Source: Arthrobacter sp. Leaf137 (lineage in GTDB: Bacteria > Actinomycetota > Actinomycetes > Actinomycetales > Micrococcaceae). From it: 64,000 nucleotides of DNA. Shown one piece after another: positions 43,411 to 52,148 of this stretch (position 1 is its first letter; each line of letters starts with the position of its first letter). Below the pieces are notes generated by a model. The model did not search any database and was not told the origin of the DNA. It saw only the letters and a program-made list of their open reading frames with translations. The stretch is taken from positions 190,115 to 254,114 of the forward strand of contig NZ_LMOI01000012.1 in NCBI RefSeq assembly GCF_001423525.1, written 5' to 3'. Made by a program: the position numbers and the translations under genes.

Positions 43411-44381
43411 ACGGGGGAGCTGTGCCCATGGACGCTTTGGGCAGCGGAACAGCCGACAAGCCCGAATTGCTGGTGCTCAGGGCGCTGAAACTCGGCGACC
43501 TGTTGGTGGCCGTTCCGGCGTTGAAGGCCATCCGTCGGGCCTACCCGGAGCACAGGCTCCGATATGCAGCCCAGGGTTGGCTGTCCGAGATGCTGGGCCT
43601 GGTGGGCGGGTATGAGCTGCTGCCCACGCACGGGCTCGACGAGCCGTTGGCCCTTCGGCCCGGAGTGGTGGACGTGGCCGTGAACCTCCACGGAAACGGT
43701 CCGGAAAGTGCTGCCCGGATCGAGGCGCTGGAGGCCCGGCGAACCATTGCCTACCGCAGTGGCAACCTTGATGGTCCACCATGGCGGGCAGAACTGCATG
43801 AGCGCGAACGCTGGACACATCTGCTGTCCTGGCACGGCATCGAAACCGATCCAACAGATCTTCGGCTTGAACATCCGAGGGTTCCCAACCCTGTGCCGGG
43901 AGCAACGGTGGTGCACGTTGGTGCCGCGTACGGCAGCCGGCTCTGGCCTGTCGAACGGTTCGCCGCCGTTGCCGCGGAACTCGCACAGGCCGGTCACCAC
44001 GTGGTCTTCACCGGTGCGGAGGGGGAAAGAGACCGCGCCCGTGCTGTCTGCCGGCTGGCTGGTCTCCCGGCGGAATGCATTCTCGCCGGCAGCCTGGGTT
44101 TGGCTGGGTTCGCCGCCATCATTGCCGGCGCCAGGCTCGTGATCTCCGCTGACACCGGCGCCGCGCACCTGGCATCGGCCTATGGCACGCCCTCCGTGGT
44201 GCTCTTCGGCCCGGCGCCACCGGAAATCTGGGGTCCGCCGCCGGGCCCGCACGTTGTGCTCACAAAGGCAAAGCTCCGCCGCGGTGACACGTTTTCCGAC
44301 GTTCCGGACCCGGCTCTGCTGGGAGTAGAGGTTGACGATGTCCTGGCGGCGGTAGGTGTCCTCGGTCTGCTCCCGGCTTGA
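43407..44381 (+). CDS. GT9 family glycosyltransferase 2
   Basis: The 324-residue protein is a second GT9 enzyme: ELLVLRALKLGDLLVAVPALKAI at the N-terminus, TVVHVGAAYGSRLWPVERFA and VISADTGAAHLASAYGTPSVVLF near the C-terminus. It shares the fold with its neighbour but little direct sequence, so they probably act in sequence on one glycan. Starts: GTG 43407 overlaps the previous stop (GTGA); ATG 43428 has a GGGGGAG eight bases upstream. Either is plausible. Confidence 0.88.
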   Translation: MNGGAVPMDALGSGTADKPELLVLRALKLGDLLVAVPALKAIRRAYPEHRLRYAAQGWLSEMLGLVGGYELLPTHGLDEPLALRPGVVDVAVNLHGNGPESAARIEALEARRTIAYRSGNLDGPPWRAELHERERWTHLLSWHGIETDPTDLRLEHPRVPNPVPGATVVHVGAAYGSRLWPVERFAAVAAELAQAGHHVVFTGAEGERDRARAVCRLAGLPAECILAGSLGLAGFAAIIAGARLVISADTGAAHLASAYGTPSVVLFGPAPPEIWGPPPGPHVVLTKAKLRRGDTFSDVPDPALLGVEVDDVLAAVGVLGLLPA

Positions 44382-44426
44382 GCAAAATTTGTGGATAAGT
44401 GGAGCGCCGGGCGGCGGCGTCGATCC

Positions 44427-44432
44427 TAAAAT
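44427..44432 (+). promoter_or_regulatory. -10 box of the small membrane gene (leaderless)
   Basis: TAAAAT lies at -12 to -7 relative to the ATG at 44439. It supports transcription from the start codon and so the gene itself. Confidence 0.6.
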
Positions 44433-44438
44433 GGAGTC

Positions 44439-44675
44439 ATGGGCACCGAGATTGGCATTGCCTTGGTATTGCTGACAGCGTTCGTCTGGATGGCCGGGAC
44501 GCTGGTAATCCTCTCCGCCATCGACCGGCCGGAACGCAAAGCCCGCCGCCAGGAGCGGCGTGACACCCGGGCTGGAGACCACAGGCGGAGAGTGGAGTAC
44601 CGTCCCGTCGCGGCGGGTTCCCGGCCGGAGGGCCGCAGGCGACATTCCCGGACGAGGACGCTGCGTCCGCACTGA
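44439..44675 (+). CDS. Small single-pass membrane protein
   Basis: The 78-residue protein has one hydrophobic N-terminal segment (about residues 4-27, EIGIALVLLTAFVWMAGTLVIL) and a long, highly basic tail (RPERKARRQERRDTRAG and so on), giving a bitopic protein with a cytoplasmic tail. No family recognised. The -10 box exactly twelve bases before the ATG, and no competing frame of better quality on either strand, support it. Confidence 0.65.
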   Translation: MGTEIGIALVLLTAFVWMAGTLVILSAIDRPERKARRQERRDTRAGDHRRRVEYRPVAAGSRPEGRRRHSRTRTLRPH

Positions 44676-44838
44676 GGCGCCCTGTGGGCTGCGGCATCAA
44701 CGTCACCGCAGTCCACGTGGAGTCATGAAAGAACACTTCGTAGTAATCCGGTGAAGTTTATCCATCGAACGGAGTTTTGGCTCCGTTTAGCCCTACGATG
44801 GTCTCGCATCACTCTGTCTACCATTCCGGGGGGAATCA

Positions 44839-45339
44839 ATGAGCTATCCGCAATACCCAAACCAGCAGCAGCAACAGGCAACGTCCTACCAGCCTGGCGG
44901 GGAGCCGCCGCTGTGGGCTCCGTACTACGGTGCCACGCTGCCCATTGCCGCCAAGCGGTTCTTCAAGAAGTACGCCACCTTCTCGGGCCGGGCCAGCCGG
45001 AGCGAGTACTGGTGGTGGGCGCTGATCGGCTTTGCCGTCAGCGTCGTCCTGAACATCATCATGCAGGTCGGCGGCGCAGCAGGTGCCACCGTCGCCGCGA
45101 ACGGTTCCAGTGTTCCCGGGCCGGGTTTCCTGGTGGGCTCCATCATTGCCTTCGTGTGGGGCCTGGCAGTGCTCGTGCCGTCACTGGCACTCCTGGTCCG
45201 CCGCCTGCACGATGTCAACATCAGCGGCTGGCTGGTGCTGATCATCCTGGTGCCGTTCCTGGGGGCCTTGGCGCTCATCGTCATTGCCATCCTGCCGTCC
45301 AATCCGGCCGGGCAGCGGTTCGACCAGCCCGCGGGCTGA
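44839..45339 (+). CDS. DUF805 membrane protein
   Basis: The 166-residue protein begins with a Gln-rich cytoplasmic stretch (YPNQQQQQATSY), followed by the DUF805 block FFKKYATFSGRASRSEYWWW and three or four membrane helices (about residues 55-75, 92-117, 132-152). ALLVRRLHDVNISGWL (about 118-133) is the second conserved element. The family has no established function. GGGGGGAA before the ATG is a good ribosome-binding site. A hairpin (AACGGAG/CTCCGTT, 44768-44787) precedes it and a strong terminator follows. Confidence 0.9.
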   Translation: MSYPQYPNQQQQQATSYQPGGEPPLWAPYYGATLPIAAKRFFKKYATFSGRASRSEYWWWALIGFAVSVVLNIIMQVGGAAGATVAANGSSVPGPGFLVGSIIAFVWGLAVLVPSLALLVRRLHDVNISGWLVLIILVPFLGALALIVIAILPSNPAGQRFDQPAG

Positions 45340-45358
45340 TAGCCGCACGGCCTTGACG

Positions 45359-45393
45359 AAAGGGAGCCCGATCATATCGATCGGGCTCCCTTT
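45359..45393 (+). terminator. Terminator of the DUF805 gene
   Basis: AAAGGGAGCCCGAT and its exact complement with a seven-base loop end in TTTT: a typical rho-independent terminator. Confidence 0.9.
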
Positions 45394-45437
45394 TGCTTTG
45401 CATCAAACATTGGGTTCCGCAGCGTCACGCCGCGGCC

Positions 45438-45443
45438 TAGGCT
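45438..45443 (+). promoter_or_regulatory. -10 box of the hydrolase gene (leaderless)
   Basis: TAGGCT lies at -12 to -7 relative to the GTG at 45450; there is no ribosome-binding site. Confidence 0.55.
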
Positions 45444-45449
45444 GGCGCT

Positions 45450-46274
45450 GTGGAGTGTGAGGTGAGCGGTGTTCCGGTGCATTATGCGGCATTCGGCGAC
45501 GGCGACCCGGTCCTGGTCCTGCACGGCGCCGGCGTGGACCATCGGGAGGTGGCAGCCGTTTTTGAGCCAATATTCGGCAGGCTGCCCGGCTATCGGAGGA
45601 TCTACCCTGACCTCCCGGGCATGGGCCGCACGCCGGCGGCCGCAACGCTTGCGGGTGCCGATGACGTGCTCGACCTTTTGCTTGGTTTCGTTGACGCCAT
45701 CGTCGGCCCGGAACCCTTCCGGCTCATCGGCCACTCTGCGGGCGCGTACTTTGCCCGTGCGATGGCGGGCAAGAGGGTGCGGCAGGTCGCAGGGCTCGCC
45801 CTGGTCTGTCCACTGGGCGGGAGCGCCAAGGACGTTCCGGAACACAAGGTCCTGGTTGCTTCCGTCGATCCGGACAAGCTGTTGGGCACCGAAGAGGCCG
45901 CATCGTTCGGGGAGTACTTTGTGGTCCAGACGCAGGCAACGCTGGACCGATTCCTGGAAGCGGTGGCTCCCTCCCTGGGCCTGGCAGACGAGGCAGCGCT
46001 GGAACGGATTGCGCGGCAGTGGGAGTTCCGCGGCACCGCTCCCGACAGCCAGTCGTATGTGGGTCCTACGCTCATCCTTGCCGGCCGGCAGGACGCCGCG
46101 GTGGGCTACGCCGGTGCCTGGGACCTCCTTCAGCTCTACCCCCGGGCCACTTTCGCCGTGCTAGACCAGGCAGGACACGCGCTCCCGCATGAGCAGCCGG
46201 ACCTCCTCGAAGCTTTGGTTACCGAGTGGCTGGGCCGCTCAGTCAGCCAAAGGCCGGTCCCACCCGGCGCCTAG
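45450..46274 (+). CDS. Alpha/beta hydrolase
   Basis: The 274-residue cytosolic protein has the alpha/beta-hydrolase fold: VLVLHGAGVDHREV (oxyanion region, about 21-34), DLPGMG, the nucleophile elbow LIGHSAGA with Ser96, a possible acid in ILAGRQDAAVG (about 213) and His in DQAGHALPHEQP (about 244). It looks like a carbon-carbon hydrolase or haloperoxidase-like enzyme; substrate unknown. The GTG start has no ribosome-binding site but a -10 box in leaderless position. Convergent with the uvrA2 gene. Confidence 0.88.
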   Translation: MECEVSGVPVHYAAFGDGDPVLVLHGAGVDHREVAAVFEPIFGRLPGYRRIYPDLPGMGRTPAAATLAGADDVLDLLLGFVDAIVGPEPFRLIGHSAGAYFARAMAGKRVRQVAGLALVCPLGGSAKDVPEHKVLVASVDPDKLLGTEEAASFGEYFVVQTQATLDRFLEAVAPSLGLADEAALERIARQWEFRGTAPDSQSYVGPTLILAGRQDAAVGYAGAWDLLQLYPRATFAVLDQAGHALPHEQPDLLEALVTEWLGRSVSQRPVPPGA

Positions 46275-46277
46275 TTA

Positions 46278-48809
46278 TTAACGGCCGAGCGCTGCCGCCA
46301 AATACGGCGCGGTGCGGCTCCCTGCGGCCTGCGCCACGTCTTCCGGCGAGCCGCTTGCCATGATCCGCCCGCCCTGGTCCCCTCCGGACGGTCCCAGGTC
46401 AATGACCCAGTCCGCGGCGGCAACAACCGACATCTCATGTTCGACCACCACCACCGTGTTCCCCGCGTCCACGAGGCCGTGCAACTGGGCCATCAGGAGC
46501 TGGACGTCCGCCGGGTGGAGGCCCGTGGTGGGTTCGTCCAGCAGGTACAGGGTGTGCCCGCGCTGGGCGCGCTGCAGCTCGGTGGCCAGTTTGATGCGCT
46601 GGGCCTCACCGCCGGAAAGTTCCGTGGCCGGTTGTCCCAAGCGAAGGTAGCCCAGCCCCACATCCTGCAGGCATTTGAGGCTGCGGGCCGCAGCGGGGAT
46701 CCCTGCCAGGAATTCTGCAGCGAGGTCCACAGTCATCCCCAGGACGTCGGCCACATTCCGGCCGAGGTACTCCACCTCCAGCGTGGCGGGGTTGAAGCGG
46801 GATCCTTCGCACTCGGGGCAGGGTCCGTAGCTCCCCGGGAGGAACAGGAGCTCCACCGCCACAAAGCCCTCGCCCTGGCACGTCTCACAACGGCCTCCCG
46901 CGACGTTGAACGAAAACCTGCCGGCGCCGAACCCCTTGGCTTTGGCGGCTTCAGTACCGGCAAACACTTTGCGGACAGCGTCGAAGAGACCCGTGTAGGT
47001 TGCCAGGTTGGAACGGGGCGTCCGGCCGATGGGTTTCTGGTCCACCGTGACCAGCCGGTCGATGGTGTTGCTCCCTTGGACAGCACCTACATGAAGATGC
47101 TCCGCCGGCCTGTCCCGTTCCCCTGCTGTTCTGTCCGTCGTGAGTGAGGCAGCCACCACATCGCCCAGAACGCGGCCAACAAGGGTGGACTTGCCGGAGC
47201 CTGACACGCCGGTCACGGCCGTCAGGACTCCCAGGGGGAAACGGGCGTAAAGCCCTTGCAGGTTGTGCTGCCGGACATCTTCCAGCTCCACCCACCCGGC
47301 CGGTTCGCGCGGTTCACCGTTACGGGACGGAGAAGGGGGTGCGGATAGCCGTGGCGCATCGAAGAGGAACGGGCGGGTCACGGATGCTTCAACCTCGGCC
47401 AGTCCTTCCACCGGGCCGCTGTACAGCACTTCGCCGCCACCTTCTCCGGCGCGGGGGCCAACGTCCACCAGCCAGTCTGCCCTGCGGACAACGTCCATGT
47501 TGTGCTCCACCACGAAGACAGAGTTGCCGGAGGACTTCAGTTGCTCCAGAACTTCCAGCAGCGGCTCCGCGTCTGCGGGATGGAGTCCTGCTGACGGTTC
47601 ATCGAGCACATAGATCACTCCGAACAGTCCGGAGCGCAGCTGGGTGGCGATCCGGAGCCGCTGCATCTCGCCCGGCGAGAGGGTGGGGGTTCCCCGGCCC
47701 AAGGCCAGGTATCCCAGCCCAAGGTCCAGGAGGACGTTGATCCGCTGGAGCAGGTCCCGTGTGATGGTTACGGCCACTTCGTTGGACTCACCGGAACGCT
47801 GGGTGCGTGATGCTGTGCCGGCCTGTGCCAGTTCGCTGGTCGGACGGACTGTGTCCGCCAGGTCTGCCAGCGGGAGTGCGTTGAACTCCGCAATGGTCCT
47901 GCCGGCGAAGGTGACGGCCAGTGCCTCGGGAATCAGCCCGGTGCCCGAACAGCGCCGGCAGGGACCTGACTCCATGAATGCCAGGACCCGGTCCCGCATG
48001 GAGGCGCTTTGCGAGTCGGCCAGCGTATGGAGCACGTAACTCCGTGCACTCCAGAACCGGCCTTTGTATGGCTTGGCAACCCGGTCACGCTGCGGGGTTA
48101 CCTCCACCACCGGTTGTTCCTCCGTAAAGAGAATCCAATCGCGGTGCTTCCTGGGCAGTTTGCGCCACGGGACGTCGACGTCGTAACCCAGGTGGGTCAG
48201 GATGTCCCGCAGGTTCTTTCCCTGCCACGCTCCGGGCCAGGCGGCAATGGCCCCCTCCCGGATGGTAAGGGACGGATCGGGGACCAGTGACTGTTCGGAC
48301 ACCGTGTGGGCAACTCCGAGGCCCTGGCATTCCCTGCAGGCACCTGCGGCCGTGTTGGGGGAGAAGGAGTCCGAGTCGAGCTGGCTGCTTCCCTCGGGGT
48401 AGGTGCCCGCCCGGGAAAAGAGCATCCGCACCGAGTTGGAAAGGGTGGTGACAGTTCCTACCGTGGAGCGGCTGCTCGCTGTGCCCCGGCGCTGTTGAAG
48501 GGCGACGGCGGGCGGCAGCCCGCTGATCAGCTCCACCTTCGGATTGTGGCCCTGTTGGATGAGGCGCCTGGCGTAGGGGGCCACGGACTCGAAGTAGCGG
48601 CGTTGGGCCTCGGCATAGATCGTGCCGAAGGCCAAAGACGACTTACCGGAGCCCGAGACGCCGGTGAAAGCAACGATGGCATCCCGCGGAACGTCCACGC
48701 TGACGTTGCGGAGGTTGTTTTCCCGGGCACCGCGGACACGGACAAAGCCGTCGGACTGGTGCGCCGGGGTGGTCAGCTGGGAATCATCAGTGTGCTGTTC
48801 GTTCGGCAT
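46278..48809 (-). CDS. UvrA-like ATPase without UvrB-binding domain (UvrA2 type)
   Basis: The 843-residue protein has two ABC ATPase cores with UvrA-type insertions. The first Walker A is GVSGSGKSS (about residue 51), the second GVSGSGKST (about 540), each with its signature helix (SPGEMQRLRIA, SGGEAQRIKLA). Zinc modules CRECQGLG, CRRCSGTG and CETCQGEG...CPECEG are present. Between RMLFSRAGTYP and FSPNTAAGAC the roughly 130-residue UvrB-binding domain of canonical UvrA is missing. So it is the UvrA2 class, linked to DNA damage or drug tolerance, probably not UvrB-dependent repair. A TAGAGT seven bases before the ATG suggests a leaderless mRNA. Confidence 0.9.
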   Translation of the reverse strand: MPNEQHTDDSQLTTPAHQSDGFVRVRGARENNLRNVSVDVPRDAIVAFTGVSGSGKSSLAFGTIYAEAQRRYFESVAPYARRLIQQGHNPKVELISGLPPAVALQQRRGTASSRSTVGTVTTLSNSVRMLFSRAGTYPEGSSQLDSDSFSPNTAAGACRECQGLGVAHTVSEQSLVPDPSLTIREGAIAAWPGAWQGKNLRDILTHLGYDVDVPWRKLPRKHRDWILFTEEQPVVEVTPQRDRVAKPYKGRFWSARSYVLHTLADSQSASMRDRVLAFMESGPCRRCSGTGLIPEALAVTFAGRTIAEFNALPLADLADTVRPTSELAQAGTASRTQRSGESNEVAVTITRDLLQRINVLLDLGLGYLALGRGTPTLSPGEMQRLRIATQLRSGLFGVIYVLDEPSAGLHPADAEPLLEVLEQLKSSGNSVFVVEHNMDVVRRADWLVDVGPRAGEGGGEVLYSGPVEGLAEVEASVTRPFLFDAPRLSAPPSPSRNGEPREPAGWVELEDVRQHNLQGLYARFPLGVLTAVTGVSGSGKSTLVGRVLGDVVAASLTTDRTAGERDRPAEHLHVGAVQGSNTIDRLVTVDQKPIGRTPRSNLATYTGLFDAVRKVFAGTEAAKAKGFGAGRFSFNVAGGRCETCQGEGFVAVELLFLPGSYGPCPECEGSRFNPATLEVEYLGRNVADVLGMTVDLAAEFLAGIPAAARSLKCLQDVGLGYLRLGQPATELSGGEAQRIKLATELQRAQRGHTLYLLDEPTTGLHPADVQLLMAQLHGLVDAGNTVVVVEHEMSVVAAADWVIDLGPSGGDQGGRIMASGSPEDVAQAAGSRTAPYLAAALGR

Positions 48810-49082
48810 TGTTTTGACTCTAGTGGTGAAGCCGCGTGCGGGACTATTTGTCAGTGGGAAGCTGATGGGGTCTGCAAGGTCCGCTCCTTGGCCGCAGACG
48901 TGGTTGCTGACGTGCTGGTTTGGTTACCCTCGGTTGTTGCCCGGACGTAGTCCGTCACAGTCCCGGCCGGGGGATTCCACCGCGGGCGGGCCGGGCGCCT
49001 CTTGGAGAGCCAGGATTTAATATGACAGAACTCACAGCCAAAGCGGCAGCGTGAACTGGGTGCGCCAAAAATCCAGGGCACG

Positions 49083-49120
49083 AAAAAAGCCCCGGAAAAT
49101 CACTGATTTTCCGGGGCTTT
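49083..49120 (-). terminator. Terminator of tRNA-Leu
   Basis: AAAGCCCCGGAAAAT and ATTTTCCGGGGCTTT form a 15-base stem with a five-base loop; on the minus strand it ends in TTTTTT, just after the tRNA. The remaining 270 bases up to the uvrA2 start hold nothing I can support. Confidence 0.9.
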
Positions 49121-49126
49121 CCCTTG

Positions 49127-49209
49127 TGCGCGGAGGGGGACTTGAACCCCCACCCCCTTTCGAGGACTAGCACCTCAAGCTAGCGCGTCTGCCATTCCGC
49201 CACCCGCGC
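49127..49209 (-). tRNA. tRNA-Leu (GAG)
   Basis: An 83-base class II tRNA. The acceptor stem GCGCGGG pairs with TCCGCGC, with A as discriminator. The anticodon loop reads CTTGAGG, giving anticodon GAG for CUC codons. A long variable arm (about CCTCGAAAGGGGG) and T-loop GTTCAAGTC confirm Leu. CCA is not encoded. A terminator follows directly. Confidence 0.97.
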
Positions 49210-49380
49210 AGGTGGTAATCCGGGAAGCGTCTTCCGTCTTTCAACGTTTCGCGCCTCTCCGAAGCAGCGAGAAAAACTCTAACATGACTTTCCGGGAACA
49301 ACGAATCGGGCCAACTGGGTAGGCTGAGGGCATCGCTATCGCGTGTGCAAACCAGCCGATTAACCCAGCGAGGAGCCCTT

Positions 49381-50685
49381 ATGCCTGACGTCCTGCCCGA
49401 GGATGAAGTTGTCCGGATCTGCCAGGAACTCATCCGCATTGACACGTCCAACTACGGGGACGGCTCAGGCCCCGGCGAACGGGCGGCGGCCGAGTACGTT
49501 GCAGGGCTCATTGAAGAAGTCGGGCTGGATGCAGAACTCTTCGAATCCGAGCCGGGCCGGGCCAACGTGGTCACGCGGATGGCCGGTGAGGACCCGTCAG
49601 CCAGCGCCCTCGTGGTCCACGGCCACCTCGACGTGGTGCCCGCCCTGCGGGACCAGTGGTCCGTGGACCCGTTCGGCGCCGAACTGAAGGACGGATTGAT
49701 CTGGGGCCGCGGCGCCGTAGACATGAAGGACATGGACGCCATGATCCTCTCCGTCCTGCGCAGTTTTGCCCGTACAGGCACGAAGCCCAAGCGGGACATT
49801 ATCTTCGCCTTCTTTGCGGACGAGGAGGCCGGCGGCGCACTCGGCGCACGGTACGCCGTGGAGAACCGTCCTGAACTTTTCGAAGGTGCCACGGAGGCCA
49901 TCTCCGAAGTGGGCGGGTTCTCGGCAACCATCGGCGGCCAGCGCACATACCTCCTGCAGACTGCCGAAAAGGGAATCTCCTGGCTCCGGCTCGTTGCCCA
50001 CGGCCGGGCCGGGCACGGTTCGCAGATCAACACGGACAACGCGGTGACCCGCCTGGCCGCCGCGGTAACCCGCATCGGCGAATACAAGTGGCCCATCGAA
50101 CTGACGCCCACCACGCGCCAGTTCCTCGACGGCGTCACCGAACTCACGGGCGTCGAGTTCGACGCCGACAATCCGGACCGGCTCCTGGACCAGTTGGGCA
50201 CTGTGGCCCGCTTCGTGGGGGCGACCCTCCAGAACACCACAAACCCCACGCTCCTCAAGGGCGGCTACAAGCACAACGTCATTCCCGAGTCCGCCGAGGC
50301 CCTCATTGACTGCCGGACCCTGCCGGGCCAGGAGCAGCAGGTCCTGGAGATCGTCCGCGAACTTGCGGGCAACGGGGTGGACGTCAGCTACGTCCACAAC
50401 GACGTGTCCCTGGAAGTCCCGTTCGCGGGCAACCTCGTGGACTCCATGATCGATGCACTCCACTCGGAGGATCCAGGCGCCAAGGTGCTTCCCTACACGC
50501 TTTCCGGCGGCACCGACAACAAGTCCCTCAGCAGGCTCGGCATCACCGGCTACGGCTTCGCGCCCCTGATGCTTCCGGACGACCTCGACTTCACCGGCAT
50601 GTTCCACGGCGTTGACGAACGCGTCCCGGCGGATTCGCTGAAGTTTGGTGCCCGCGTCCTGAACACCCTGCTCACCAATTACTGA
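49381..50685 (+). CDS. M20 family metallopeptidase
   Basis: The 434-residue cytosolic enzyme is a zinc peptidase or amidohydrolase of the M20 group. VVHGHLDVVP (His82 and Asp84) and GRGAVDMKD (Asp), FFADEEAGG (Glu pair) and a HGRAGHGSQ dimer-contact region are in place, with a final His in FHGVDERVP. It resembles M20 dipeptidases and acyl-aminoacid deacylases. GAGGAG lies seven bases before ATG 49381; the longer frame overlaps nothing useful. The acyl-CoA dehydrogenase gene starts 11 bases after its stop, so they are probably cotranscribed. Confidence 0.93.
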   Translation: MPDVLPEDEVVRICQELIRIDTSNYGDGSGPGERAAAEYVAGLIEEVGLDAELFESEPGRANVVTRMAGEDPSASALVVHGHLDVVPALRDQWSVDPFGAELKDGLIWGRGAVDMKDMDAMILSVLRSFARTGTKPKRDIIFAFFADEEAGGALGARYAVENRPELFEGATEAISEVGGFSATIGGQRTYLLQTAEKGISWLRLVAHGRAGHGSQINTDNAVTRLAAAVTRIGEYKWPIELTPTTRQFLDGVTELTGVEFDADNPDRLLDQLGTVARFVGATLQNTTNPTLLKGGYKHNVIPESAEALIDCRTLPGQEQQVLEIVRELAGNGVDVSYVHNDVSLEVPFAGNLVDSMIDALHSEDPGAKVLPYTLSGGTDNKSLSRLGITGYGFAPLMLPDDLDFTGMFHGVDERVPADSLKFGARVLNTLLTNY

Positions 50686-50696
50686 CAGGAAATCCC

Positions 50697-51857
50697 ATGA
50701 CCCCCGAGGACGTGCTGCCGGATCCGCTCCTGGAAAAGATCCGCGGGCGTGCCGCGGACTATGACAGGAACAACGGTTTCTTCCACGAGGACCTGCGGGA
50801 CCTCGCGGACGCCGGGTACCTCAAGCTGTTCGTGCCGGCGGACGACGGCGGCCTGGGCCTTGGCCTCGCGGCTGCGGCGCAGTGCCAGCGCAGGCTGGCG
50901 ACGGCAGCGCCAGCCACCGCCCTGGCCATAAATATGCACCTGGTGTGGACCGGCGTCGCGCACGTCCTGAAAGCCCGCGGTGACAACTCCCTGGATTTCG
51001 TCCTGGAAGAGGCAGCCCAGGGCGAGGTCTTCGCGTTCGGGAACTCCGAAGCCGGCAATGACTCGGTGCTGTTCGACTCCCGCACCGTGGCTGCTCCCTT
51101 GCCCGGCGGGGGCTACTCGTTCACCGGCACCAAGATCTTCACCAGCCTTTCGCCCGCCTGGACACGGCTGGGGATCTTCGGCAAGGACGCAGCTGCCCGG
51201 GACGGCGCGGGAGAGCTGGTCCACGGCTTCATCACCCGCCAGGCGGAGGGGTACCGCATCCTTGACGACTGGGACACGCTGGGCATGCGGGCCAGCCAGT
51301 CCGCCACCACCGTCCTGGAGGGAGTGGAAGTCCCGGCGGACCGAATCTTCCGGAAGCTGCCGGTTGGCCCCAACGCCGACCCGCTCATCTTCGCCATCTT
51401 CGCCTGCTTCGAGACACTGCTGGCAGCCGTCTACACCGGCCTGGGGGAGCGGGCGCTGATCCTGGGCGTGGAAAACGCCAAACGCCGCACGTCATTCAAG
51501 AACAGCGGCCGCAGCTACGCGCAGGATCCGGACATCCGCTGGAAGGTGGCGGACGCCGCCATGGCGATGGATAACCTGTATCCGCAGTTGGCATCCGTCG
51601 CGGCGGATGTTGATGCGCTGGCCGAGCACGGACCGCAGTGGTTCCCTAAGCTGGTGGGGCTGAAGGTGAACGCCACGGAAACCGCCCGGCGCGTCGTGGA
51701 CCTGGCCATCAGGGTCAGTGGCGGGTCCAGCTACTTCCGCGGGTCCGAGCTGGAGCGGCTCTACCGCGACGTACTGGCCGGGATGTTCCATCCGTCCGAC
51801 GACGAATCCGCCCATAACACGGTGGCAAACGCCTGGTTGGGTCCGCTGGACGGCTAA
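50697..51857 (+). CDS. Acyl-CoA dehydrogenase family protein
   Basis: The 386-residue flavoprotein has the acyl-CoA dehydrogenase core: a helical N-terminal domain (VLPDPLLEKIRGR), the middle beta domain with FTGTKIFTSLSPAW and ASQSATTVLEGVEVPADRIF, and a C-terminal helical bundle with RVVDLAIRVSGGSSYFRGSELERL. The usual catalytic Glu/Gly position (ending in GG...) is occupied by SGGSS, so it may be a dehydrogenase, a hydroxylase (HpaB/DszC-like) or a nitroalkane-type oxidase. It follows the M20 peptidase, overlapping in expression but not in known pathway. Confidence 0.88.
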   Translation: MTPEDVLPDPLLEKIRGRAADYDRNNGFFHEDLRDLADAGYLKLFVPADDGGLGLGLAAAAQCQRRLATAAPATALAINMHLVWTGVAHVLKARGDNSLDFVLEEAAQGEVFAFGNSEAGNDSVLFDSRTVAAPLPGGGYSFTGTKIFTSLSPAWTRLGIFGKDAAARDGAGELVHGFITRQAEGYRILDDWDTLGMRASQSATTVLEGVEVPADRIFRKLPVGPNADPLIFAIFACFETLLAAVYTGLGERALILGVENAKRRTSFKNSGRSYAQDPDIRWKVADAAMAMDNLYPQLASVAADVDALAEHGPQWFPKLVGLKVNATETARRVVDLAIRVSGGSSYFRGSELERLYRDVLAGMFHPSDDESAHNTVANAWLGPLDG

Positions 51858-51875
51858 CGCGTGCGGAGCCGTGCC

Positions 51876-52109
51876 TTAGACGGTCCTCTGGACCTGCATG
51901 ACCCGGCGGCGGAGCCAGAAACGACGGCCTCCGCCCATGTAGAGCTTGCTGCGCTCCAGTTCCCACTTGCCGTATTCGGAGTGTTCCACCAGGCGGCGGC
52001 GCGCCTCAGGCAGGGACTCGTTCGGACTTACCGTCAGCACGAGGTACTCGTACTGCCTCAAATAGTCCCGTTCCCGCTGGACCGAGCTGGTGAGAAATTG
52101 TTCCTTCAT
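51876..52109 (-). CDS. DUF5703 family protein
   Basis: The 77-residue protein starts MKEQFLTSSVQRERDYLRQYEYLVLTVSPNES and ends in a very basic RRFWLRRRVMQVQ strand. The sequence is that of DUF5703, a small family in actinobacteria, with a ferredoxin-like repeat suspected from its beta-alpha pattern. The ATG at 52109 has GGAGAG in front; a long frame upstream is a shadow of the opposite gene. It is divergent from the acidic-tail gene at 52149. Confidence 0.82.
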   Translation of the reverse strand: MKEQFLTSSVQRERDYLRQYEYLVLTVSPNESLPEARRRLVEHSEYGKWELERSKLYMGGGRRFWLRRRVMQVQRTV

Positions 52110-52136
52110 TGCTCTCCATTTTCGTCCTTTTCCCGC

Positions 52137-52142
52137 TAACGT
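52137..52142 (+). promoter_or_regulatory. -10 box of the acidic protein gene (leaderless)
   Basis: TAACGT lies at -12 to -7 relative to the ATG at 52149, with no ribosome-binding site. Confidence 0.5.
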
Positions 52143-52148
52143 GAAGTC

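Noticed and set aside
48810-49082. Short frames before uvrA2, including a ten-codon ATG frame at about 49021
   Set aside because: Too short to support, no conserved protein features; could be chance.
50468-50475. GGATCC inside the M20 gene as a repeat copy
   Set aside because: It is in coding sequence and has no match beyond the six bases.
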